Positions 1 to 5,800 of a stretch of DNA of 9,957 nt are shown here, one piece after another (within the stretch, counting starts at the first letter, position 1; every line of letters begins with the position of its first letter). Position numbers and translations under genes: made by a program. Under the pieces are notes generated by a model. It searched no databases, was not told the DNA's origin, and worked only from the letters and a program-made list of their open reading frames with translations. The stretch covers positions 1 through 9,957 of the forward strand of contig JAADDG010000119.1 in NCBI GenBank assembly GCA_013154075.1, read 5' to 3'. This DNA comes from Campylobacterota bacterium. Lineage in GTDB: Bacteria; Campylobacterota; Campylobacteria; Campylobacterales; JAADDG01.

Positions 1-401
1 ATATTTTTCTTAGAGATTCTATCTTTCAGCTCGGCTATCATATTCAAAAGATCGCTTCTTTGCATCAATAGATTCAAAAGCTCGCTCTCATATCTCTCTT
101 TCGTAAAGCGGTTCTCTCCTCTTAGATTCTTAATACGATTATATTGTCCTCTCTTTAAGGCTATCTCTTTATTTAAGATATCCAATTTTTTGGTGTAATT
201 TTTAAGTTTTTCACTCTCAAGATAGTGATCTATCTCTATTAGTTTCTTATTTACCACTCTCATCTCGTCTTTCAAATCGAGTTTCACTATCCTGCCCGAA
301 ACTTCACTCTTTAGAGTCATTTTATCATAAGGCTCGATTACAGCTTTGTAAGAGCCTCCAAAAAGCAGCAAAGGAAAAAGCATAGCTAAAAAAAATCTCA
401 T
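1..401 (-). CDS. RND efflux periplasmic adaptor (membrane fusion protein), N-terminal part
   Basis: Partial gene: 133 residues are visible from an ATG at 401 and the frame runs off the left edge. An N-terminal hydrophobic segment (about residues 3-16) looks like a signal peptide; there is no lipobox cysteine, so it is probably not a lipoprotein. Residues 28-58 (TLKSEVSGRIVKL through KKLIEID) resemble the first half of the lipoyl-like barrel-sandwich of RND/HlyD adaptors. Residues about 60-133 form a Lys/Glu/Leu-rich amphipathic stretch that fits the first arm of the alpha-helical hairpin and its turn. The start is supported by AAAGGA 7 nt upstream. The ATG directly follows the stop of the RND permease (TAA-ATG, no gap), so the two are co-transcribed and this protein should link that permease to an outer-membrane channel. 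Transport substrate unknown. The C-terminal half is outside the window. Confidence 0.8.
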   Translation of the reverse strand, partial: MRFFLAMLFPLLLFGGSYKAVIEPYDKMTLKSEVSGRIVKLDLKDEMRVVNKKLIEIDHYLESEKLKNYTKKLDILNKEIALKRGQYNRIKNLRGENRFTKERYESELLNLLMQRSDLLNMIAELKDRISKKN

Positions 402-3400
402 TTACCGATCCTTTTTCAAATCTATTTTATTCACAACGGCATACAAAGCGGGCAGATAGATAAGATTCAAAACCGTTCCCCACAAAAGCCCAAACCCCAA
501 AGATACGGCTATCGGCTGCAAAATGACAGCTTGTCCCGTAGCGTAGAAAATGAGACTAAAAAGCCCTAAAAAAGTAGTGATGGAAGTGATCAAAATGGGT
601 CTTAATCTAAGCTTGGCTCTCTCAAAAAACTCCTTAGCCTTATGGGTACCGTGAAGGAAATCGAGCATAATTATTCCGTCATTTATTACAACCCCGGCAA
701 GCCCCAAAAGTCCGATAACGGAAGGCATAGTAAGATTTATTCCAAGAAGTTTGTGCCCCAAAAACGCACCAAGAAGAGAGAGAGGAATCACGGACATCAC
801 CATAAAAGCATATTTTAGCTTCGGAAAAATGAACAAAAGCGTAATCAAAATCAAAAACAGAGCCAAAACGGTCGCCGTCTTCATATCGCTTGCAAACTGC
901 CTATTTTTCTCTTTCTCTCCATAGAGTTTGATAGTAATTCCCTCTTTTTTAAGCTTCTCTATAAAAGGAGATAATTTATCGAGCATCTCTTCGGGAGTGA
1001 TAACGTGCTTATCCACATTGATAAAAAGAGATTTTACGACATCTCCGTCTCTTTTTTCTATCTTTTCGTAATCTCTCGTCTCTATAAAATCCACAATATC
1101 TCTCAATCTAACCACCTCTCCCGACAAAGAGACTATCTCAAAATCAAAAAACGTCTCGGCCTCATCTTTCTTCAAAGCCCTCGTTTTTATCTCCATAACG
1201 CCGTCTTTATCGAAACTCATAGCCTTTCTGTTATCGAGAAAATAGCCGCTTAAAGCCTTAGCTATATAAGCTTCGCTAAATCCGAGCCTCTCTCCGTAGG
1301 AATTTATTCTAAGCTTATACTCCTTCTTGCCGTATTGGATATTATCGCTTACATCTTTTATTCCGGGGATATTAAGCACCTCTTTTTTTAGATGCTCTAT
1401 CGCAGATACTATCAGCTTGTCGTTTTTGCCTATGAAATTTAGCTGTATGTCGCTTTTTATGAGTCCAGGCTTCTCCTCTATGACTCCGAAATCCTCTATA
1501 TGGTATTTTTTCTCATATTTTGAGAGCTCTTTTCTTATCATCTTCGCAAGCTCGTAAGTGTGAAGAGTTCTGATTTTATCGAGATCGTTAAAATCGAAAG
1601 AGAGATTTAGGATAGGATTTAGATATTTGTTTATAAAATCTTCGGGCTTCATCTCATAAAGCTCCAAAGTGATATAAAAGGTATTTTCACCCGTTTCGTT
1701 TTCGCTTGCGGTGGATCTTCTCGTACCCACAACGGTAGAAATCGATTTTATAAAAAACTTATCCTTTTTCTCCAAAAGATCTCTCTCCATTTCGGAAGCG
1801 ACTTTCATAGTATCTTCGATAGGGGTATTGATATCGAGTTTGCCGGTGATAAAGAGATAGTTTCCGTCAAAAGTGGGGAAAAACTGAAAATGCATAGTCT
1901 TTACGGTAAGCACCGTCAAAATCGGAATCCCCAAAAGAAAAAAGGCCAAAAAGCTCTTTTTATATTTAATTAAAGTGTGCAAAAAACGCTCATACTTCTC
2001 CTGAAAAGCTCTCCAATCCACAAAGTTTTTTTGCTTTTTCAAAAACTCCTCGGCATGCAAAGGCAAAAACAGAAAACTCTCGATCAAAGAGCCTATCAAA
2101 ATCATTATAACGGCTATTGGAATTAAAATAATGAAATTTTTTATCTCTCCGCTCATCATAAAAAGAGGCAAAAAAGCAGCTACGGTAGTAACGGTGGCCA
2201 AAGTCACGGGCAAAAGCATCTCTCTAAGGCCTTTAACCACCGCTTCATGCTTCGGATAGCCTTCGTTTATGTATCTTTGAATATTCTCGGCAACGACGAT
2301 AGCGTCATCCACCACTATTCCTATCACTATCAATCCGCCAAGCAAAGATATGATATTTATGGAGTATCCGCTAAAATACAAAAAAACTATTCCTATCGCA
2401 AAAGCAAACGGAATCCCCATAGCGACAATCGCGGCTATTCTTAGATTGATAAGTACGGCCATAGACAAAAAGACCAAAATAAACCCGAACATCAGATTCG
2501 ATATAACGATATCGAGCCTATTTTTTACCACTTTGGAGGAATCTCTGTAGAAATCGAAATGGATTTTTGGATACTGCTTTTCAAGCCCCTTTACATACTC
2601 TCTTAATTTTTTGCTCAACGCAATGGAGTTTCCCTCTTCTCCTTTGGAAATTTTCAAAGTTACGTTTCTTCTGCCGTTAAAGGTGGATAGAGTCTTGTTT
2701 TGGGGATAGATGAATTTAACTTCCGCTATATCTCCGAGCCTTACGAATTTAGAACCGACCCTTATTATCATATCTTCCCATTTTATGGAGTTTTTGGGAC
2801 CATGAACGGTGGAGATAAAAAAGAAGTTTCCCCTCTGTTTGACTTCTCCTATCGGATAGATATAAGATAGCGAAGATACCGCGCTTACCACATCCGATGG
2901 AGAGAGTCCGTAGGCTTTCAAAGCTTTGGTATCGATCCTTACGGAGACCTCCTTATCGCTATCTCCGAAAATCTTTACTTCGCTTATATGATTGATTCTT
3001 GCGATTTTGTTTTTTATCTCTTTTGCGGCCTCTATAAGCTCCCCGAAGCTGAGAGTATCGGAAGAGAGAGATAGGCTTATTAAAGGGCGGTGGTGAGCTA
3101 AAAGAGTGGCTACGGGCTCATTCATATCAGCAGGCAAATATTTACGGCTTTTGGCAATTGCGTCTTTTACTTTGTTTAGAGCATCTATCTTATCGGCACC
3201 CTCTTCCAGTGAGATAAGAATAGAAAAAGATCCCGGCAAAACAACCGTCTCGATCTTCTCTATCCCCTCTATGGAGCCAAGCTCGCTCTCTATGTCTCTA
3301 ACGGCCATTTTATCAAGATTCCCGGCACTCGCACCCGGATATCCGCCAGTTACCATTATTTTGTCAAGTTCGATTATCGGAAAGATCTCTTTTGGAATTT

Positions 3401-3494
3401 TTTGATAGGAGTAGACTCCCAAAAGAAGCAAAAATATAAGCAGAACGTGATTTAAAGATCTGTTTTTAATGAAATATTCGATTATTTTAGCCAT
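402..3494 (-). CDS. RND-family efflux permease (HAE1/AcrB-like inner-membrane pump)
   Basis: Proton-driven inner-membrane component of a tripartite efflux pump, 1030 residues, the normal size for AcrB-type transporters. The two-repeat layout is visible: TM1 (about 15-32), a large periplasmic loop, TM2-TM6 (about 331-480), TM7 (about 515-532), a second periplasmic loop, and TM8-TM12 (about 872-1015). The TM4 motif VIGIVVDDAIVVAEN carries the paired aspartates D396-D397 of the proton relay. In TM10 the sequence is GVVINDGIIMLDF: N938-D939 occupy the place of the AcrB Lys940-Asn941 pair, so the relay lysine is absent. I chose the ATG at 3494 over the TTG one codon earlier because AAGG lies 7 nt before the ATG. 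It heads a unit with the adaptor that follows without a gap. The substrate (drug, metal, lipid or solvent) cannot be inferred from the sequence. Confidence 0.93.
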   Translation of the reverse strand: MAKIIEYFIKNRSLNHVLLIFLLLLGVYSYQKIPKEIFPIIELDKIMVTGGYPGASAGNLDKMAVRDIESELGSIEGIEKIETVVLPGSFSILISLEEGADKIDALNKVKDAIAKSRKYLPADMNEPVATLLAHHRPLISLSLSSDTLSFGELIEAAKEIKNKIARINHISEVKIFGDSDKEVSVRIDTKALKAYGLSPSDVVSAVSSLSYIYPIGEVKQRGNFFFISTVHGPKNSIKWEDMIIRVGSKFVRLGDIAEVKFIYPQNKTLSTFNGRRNVTLKISKGEEGNSIALSKKLREYVKGLEKQYPKIHFDFYRDSSKVVKNRLDIVISNLMFGFILVFLSMAVLINLRIAAIVAMGIPFAFAIGIVFLYFSGYSINIISLLGGLIVIGIVVDDAIVVAENIQRYINEGYPKHEAVVKGLREMLLPVTLATVTTVAAFLPLFMMSGEIKNFIILIPIAVIMILIGSLIESFLFLPLHAEEFLKKQKNFVDWRAFQEKYERFLHTLIKYKKSFLAFFLLGIPILTVLTVKTMHFQFFPTFDGNYLFITGKLDINTPIEDTMKVASEMERDLLEKKDKFFIKSISTVVGTRRSTASENETGENTFYITLELYEMKPEDFINKYLNPILNLSFDFNDLDKIRTLHTYELAKMIRKELSKYEKKYHIEDFGVIEEKPGLIKSDIQLNFIGKNDKLIVSAIEHLKKEVLNIPGIKDVSDNIQYGKKEYKLRINSYGERLGFSEAYIAKALSGYFLDNRKAMSFDKDGVMEIKTRALKKDEAETFFDFEIVSLSGEVVRLRDIVDFIETRDYEKIEKRDGDVVKSLFINVDKHVITPEEMLDKLSPFIEKLKKEGITIKLYGEKEKNRQFASDMKTATVLALFLILITLLFIFPKLKYAFMVMSVIPLSLLGAFLGHKLLGINLTMPSVIGLLGLAGVVINDGIIMLDFLHGTHKAKEFFERAKLRLRPILITSITTFLGLFSLIFYATGQAVILQPIAVSLGFGLLWGTVLNLIYLPALYAVVNKIDLKKDR

Positions 3495-3535
3495 CAAAGC
3501 ACCTTAAAAAAAGCGGCTGTTACAAGTCGCAAACT

Positions 3536-3571
3536 ATTATAACATATAACAATTAAAGGATGGCAAGTCAA
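3536..3571 (-). promoter_or_regulatory. Candidate sigma70 promoter for the RND permease-adaptor unit
   Basis: Reading the minus strand, TTGACT (3566-3571) is followed after 17 nt by TATATG (3543-3548) and shortly afterwards by a perfect TATAAT (3536-3541). Either hexamer could be the -10; TATAAT matches better but sits 24 nt from TTGACT. Campylobacterota promoters usually need little -35, so TATAAT alone is plausible. The start of transcription would lie about 30-40 nt before the ATG at 3494. This suggests the pump can be transcribed independently of the ribosomal-protein operon upstream. No operator-like palindrome is evident beside it, and no local regulator gene is in the window. Confidence 0.5.
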
Positions 3572-3613
3572 TAAAGGTAAAATATAAAAGAAAGTTATAA
3601 AAGAGAGGAGGAG

Positions 3614-3637
3614 AGAGCTTATCTCTTTTTAAGCTCT
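3614..3637 (-). terminator. Stem-loop across the rplS stop codon, possible weak terminator
   Basis: On the minus strand AGAGCTTA (3630-3637) pairs perfectly with TAAGCTCT (3614-3621) around an 8-nt loop. The TAA of the second arm is the rplS stop codon. A pyrimidine-rich stretch follows, with a short TTTT only about 10 nt downstream, so it is not a canonical intrinsic terminator. A competing 8-bp pairing (AAAAGAGA with TCTCTTTT) overlaps it. It may end or attenuate the rpsP-rplS transcript before the RND promoter. Confidence 0.3.
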
Positions 3638-3978
3638 TTAATTCTTGCGGCTTTTCCTTTTCTCTCTCTTAGATAGAATAGTTTAGCTCTTCTTACTCTA
3701 CCTCTTCTAACTACGGTAATGCTTTGAATACTCTCGCTATAAAGCGGGAAAATTCTCTCAACGCCTATATTGTTGGCACCTATTTTTCTTACCGTAAAAG
3801 TCGCTCCGGCTCCCTGTCCTCTTTTGGTGATGCAAACACCCTCGAAATTTTGGACTCTCTCTTTATCTCCCTCTTTAATCAATACCGCTACTCTTACGGT
3901 ATCTCCGGCTTTAAAATCGGGAATCTCTTTGCCCTCAACCTGTTTAGCTTCAAAAGCTTCTATATATTTATTTCTCAT
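3619..3978 (-). CDS. rplS: Large ribosomal subunit protein bL19
   Basis: Ribosomal protein bL19, 119 residues, full length for the family. It lies at the 30S-50S interface of the large subunit. Recognisable stretches are the N-terminal helix, FKAGDTVRVAVLIKEG (23-38), the RVQNFEGVCITKRG loop (41-54), and the basic C-terminal half with RVRRAKLFYLRERKGKAARIKE (94-115). The ATG overlaps the end of trmD by 11 nt, and AGAGGA about 9 nt upstream lies inside trmD, so translation is probably coupled to trmD. It is the last gene of the translation cluster; an 8-bp hairpin spans its stop. trmD-rplS adjacency is widespread in bacteria, which adds confidence. Confidence 0.98.
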   Translation of the reverse strand: MRNKYIEAFEAKQVEGKEIPDFKAGDTVRVAVLIKEGDKERVQNFEGVCITKRGQGAGATFTVRKIGANNIGVERIFPLYSESIQSITVVRRGRVRRAKLFYLRERKGKAARIKELKKR

Positions 3979-4681
3979 CTTCTTTTATCCTCTGTAAGAT
4001 TTTACTTTTTAGGTATAGATCCGATCTATGAAATTTCGTTTTAGCCAAAGCCAAAGTTTTCTTTAAGGCGGTGATTTTACCATGATTTCCCTTTAAGAAC
4101 TCTGAGGGAGAGGGATTTTTTTTGAAAATATTCGGTTTTGTAAAAGAAGGAGCCTCCAAAAGATACTCCTCATAGCTCTCTTCGCTAAGAGACTCCCTGT
4201 TTCCCAACACTCCCTCTATATTTCTTGCTATAGCGTCACACATCACCAAAGAGGCAAGTTCTCCTCCCGTCAAAACGAAATCACCAATGGAGAAAACCTC
4301 ATCGGCGTACTCTTCTATAATTCTCTCGTCTATCCCTTCATATCTACCGCTTACAAAAACGATATGCTCTCTTTTAGCAAGCCTCTTTGCATCGTTTTGC
4401 CTAAAGAGTTTACCTACGGGAGTCGTGATGATTATATGGGCGTTTGGCGATTTTTCAATAATAGAATCCAGACACAAAGAGAGGGGCTTTGGCTTTAGAA
4501 GCAATCCCGCTCCTCCGCCGATTTTGTAATCGTCAACTTTTTTATGTTTATCAAAAGCGTAATCTCTCGGATTTTTGAAATCTATCTCAAAAAGAGATCT
4601 TTCTATCGCTCTTTTTAAAATGGAATCTTCAAAATAGGGTTTTACGAGATTTTCAAAAAGAGTAACGAAAGTAAAACGCAT
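3968..4681 (-). CDS. trmD: tRNA (guanine-37-N1)-methyltransferase TrmD
   Basis: Transfers a methyl group from S-adenosylmethionine to N1 of G37 in tRNAs read with G36, preventing +1 frameshifting. It is a SPOUT-class dimer with a trefoil knot. With the ATG at 4681 it has 237 residues, typical length. Visible signatures are KVDDYKIGGGAGLLLKP (48-64), GRYEGIDERI (112-121) and IGDFVLTGGELASLVMCDAIAR (132-153), the knot and cofactor region. The C-terminal consensus segment usually written LDYPQYTRP is here LLEAPSFTKP, diverged but recognisable, followed by FLKGNHGKI where the family has LLSGNHAKI-like sequence. The start overlaps the rimM stop by one base (TGATG); a TTG one codon earlier is possible but less likely. 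No strong Shine-Dalgarno is seen, so coupling to rimM is expected. Confidence 0.97.
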   Translation of the reverse strand: MRFTFVTLFENLVKPYFEDSILKRAIERSLFEIDFKNPRDYAFDKHKKVDDYKIGGGAGLLLKPKPLSLCLDSIIEKSPNAHIIITTPVGKLFRQNDAKRLAKREHIVFVSGRYEGIDERIIEEYADEVFSIGDFVLTGGELASLVMCDAIARNIEGVLGNRESLSEESYEEYLLEAPSFTKPNIFKKNPSPSEFLKGNHGKITALKKTLALAKTKFHRSDLYLKSKILQRIKEDEK

Positions 4682-5217
4682 CAAGAGTTCTCTAAAATAG
4701 AATATGCGTTTTTTGTATAAACTATTTTCTCTTTCTCATCAAATCTATCAATATACTGATCGATATAGGGAATATAAAATATTTTAGGAAGTCCGTTTCC
4801 CACCAACGAATCGTCGGTTTTTACGATCAAATAATCGTTTGAAGAGATTCTCTCTATATCCTTCACCACTCCCAAAACTTTATCGTTCTCTTTCACCTTA
4901 GAGCCGATAATATCGAACCAAAAAAACTCTCCCTCTTTCAAATCGCAATTTTTCCTCGTATCTTCCAAAGTGGCATAGAGTTTTTTATTGATATACTTTT
5001 TGGCATCGTCTACGTTTTTGCAGGAAGTAAATTTTACAAGTGATCTTGAAGGATTGAATCTCTCGATAGTAAGCTCTTCGCCGTCTTTTGTTACAAAAAC
5101 GGCACCCTTTTTAAACTGCTCCGGAAAATCGGTAAGGAGATGAAGTTTCTGCTCACCTCTAAGCCCCACCGATCTTCCGATAACGGCCACCTCTATTAGG
5201 TTCTTTTCTCTCTTCAT
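4681..5217 (-). CDS. rimM: 16S rRNA processing / 30S maturation factor RimM
   Basis: Assists late maturation of the 30S subunit, in known systems by binding uS19 and the 16S rRNA 3' domain. It has 178 residues, normal for the family. The N-terminal RimM domain (about 8-88) contains VAVIGRSVGLRGE (10-22) and LLTDFPEQF (27-35). The C-terminal PRC-barrel (about 93-176) contains KEGEFFWFDIIGSKV (94-108) and KIFYIPYIDQYI (145-156). The ATG overlaps the end of the KH gene by 4 nt (ATGA), and purine-rich GAAGAGGG sits almost against the ATG, closer than an ideal Shine-Dalgarno, so reinitiation from the upstream gene is likely. It ends one base into trmD. The order KH-rimM-trmD-rplS is a conserved translation operon. 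Confidence 0.96.
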   Translation of the reverse strand: MKREKNLIEVAVIGRSVGLRGEQKLHLLTDFPEQFKKGAVFVTKDGEELTIERFNPSRSLVKFTSCKNVDDAKKYINKKLYATLEDTRKNCDLKEGEFFWFDIIGSKVKENDKVLGVVKDIERISSNDYLIVKTDDSLVGNGLPKIFYIPYIDQYIDRFDEKEKIVYTKNAYSILENS

Positions 5218-5462
5218 CCCTCTTCGTTAGCTTTTACCAAAACTCTATAGGATCTATTCTCTTTTACTTTACAGCCGCCGATAACCGTCTTTATCGAACT
5301 GATCATTTTACCATCCTTGCCTATAAGCTTACCGACATCTTTCTTATCGCTATAAATTATAATCTCGCTAAAAGTATCATCGACATCGGTTCTCTCGACT
5401 CTGACGGCTTCGGGCTTATCCACTATAAGTTTAGCGAACTCTTCGATAAATTTTTCTACCAT
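5214..5462 (-). CDS. khpA: KH-domain RNA-binding protein (KhpA/YlqC family)
   Basis: Small single-KH RNA-binding protein, 82 residues, the usual size. The core is residues 33-62, with KLIGKDGKMISSIKTVIGG (45-63) carrying the GxxG loop (GKDG, 48-51) that contacts single-stranded RNA. In firmicutes KhpA pairs with KhpB and affects cell envelope and division; the role in this lineage is not established, though its fixed place beside rpsP and rimM suggests a ribosome- or RNA-related task. The ATG comes three bases after the rpsP stop, which is a tandem TAATAA, and no Shine-Dalgarno precedes it. Translation probably depends on ribosomes finishing rpsP. It overlaps rimM by 4 nt. Confidence 0.92.
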   Translation of the reverse strand: MVEKFIEEFAKLIVDKPEAVRVERTDVDDTFSEIIIYSDKKDVGKLIGKDGKMISSIKTVIGGCKVKENRSYRVLVKANEEG

Positions 5463-5465
5463 TTA

Positions 5466-5699
5466 TTATTTACTGCTTGTAATCTTTTTAACCCTATCGC
5501 TCATTTTAGCGCCTACACCAAGCCAATATTTCAATCTCTCTTCATCAAACTTGATAGTCTCGGGCTCGGTTAGAGGATTGTAATATCCGATAGACTCGAT
5601 CCAGCCTCCGTCTCTTCTTTTTCTGCTATCCGTTACCACTATTCTATAGAAAGGTCTTTTCTTTCTACCCATTCTCGTAAGTCTGATAACTGTTGCCAT
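5466..5699 (-). CDS. rpsP: Small ribosomal subunit protein bS16
   Basis: Ribosomal protein bS16, 77 residues, full length. The family signature is clear: ATVIRLTRMGRKKRPFYRI at the N terminus, VVTDSRKRRDGGWIESIGYYNPL, then the short acidic/basic C-terminal segment ending KKITSSK. It binds 16S rRNA and is needed for 30S assembly. I chose the ATG at 5699 rather than the TTG one codon upstream because AGGAG lies 5 nt before the ATG, the best Shine-Dalgarno in the cluster. It opens the tightly packed part of the operon and is separated from ffh by an 86-nt spacer that holds two stem-loops (5740-5763 and 5778-5800). Tandem stops TAATAA end it. Confidence 0.98.
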   Translation of the reverse strand: MATVIRLTRMGRKKRPFYRIVVTDSRKRRDGGWIESIGYYNPLTEPETIKFDEERLKYWLGVGAKMSDRVKKITSSK

Positions 5700-5738
5700 C
5701 AATTCTCCTATATAAAAATTTTATTTGAAATATTAAAA

Positions 5739-5764
5739 GGCAAGTATACCGAAATATACCTGCA
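5739..5764 (-). terminator. UUCG-capped stem-loop between ffh and rpsP (attenuator/terminator or leader element)
   Basis: On the minus strand GCAGGTATA (5755-5763) pairs with TATACTTGC (5740-5748), a 9-bp stem with one G-U pair. An added U-G closing pair caps it with a UUCG tetraloop. CTTTTAATATTT follows, a broken T-rich run, so it could be a leaky terminator for ffh. The second arm also contains GGTATACT, which could act as a -10 for rpsP; in that reading the palindrome is promoter or operator DNA and not RNA. Confidence 0.4.
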
Positions 5765-5777
5765 TTTTAACATTTTT

Positions 5778-5800
5778 CCTTCCGGCTATCTGCCGAAAGG
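5778..5800 (-). other. Stem-loop spanning the ffh stop codon
   Basis: On the minus strand CCTTTCGGC (5792-5800) pairs with GCCGGAAGG (5778-5786), a 9-bp GC-rich stem with a single T-G wobble and a 5-nt loop AGATA. The ffh TAG stop lies at the loop/stem boundary. An A-run rather than a T-run follows, so it is not an intrinsic terminator by itself. It may protect the upstream ffh mRNA end after processing, or act together with the second hairpin downstream. Confidence 0.4.

Noticed and set aside
3106..3405. Plus-strand open frame of 99 codons opposite the RND gene
   Set aside because: Complement of the conserved permease N-terminal region; no start signal and no domain. The same holds for the other plus-strand frames under the RND gene and for 9108-9413 and 9623-9904.
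3492..3497. TTG start one codon upstream of the RND ATG (similar cases at rpsP and trmD)
   Set aside because: At the RND and rpsP genes the spacing to the Shine-Dalgarno fits the ATG and not the TTG; at trmD the ATG overlaps the previous stop in the usual TGATG form.
3724..4044. Plus-strand open frame of 106 codons over rplS and trmD
   Set aside because: It lies wholly opposite two well-identified genes, has no recognisable product or ribosome-binding site, and its Phe/Leu/Ser-rich translation is what a Lys/Glu-rich gene gives on the other strand.
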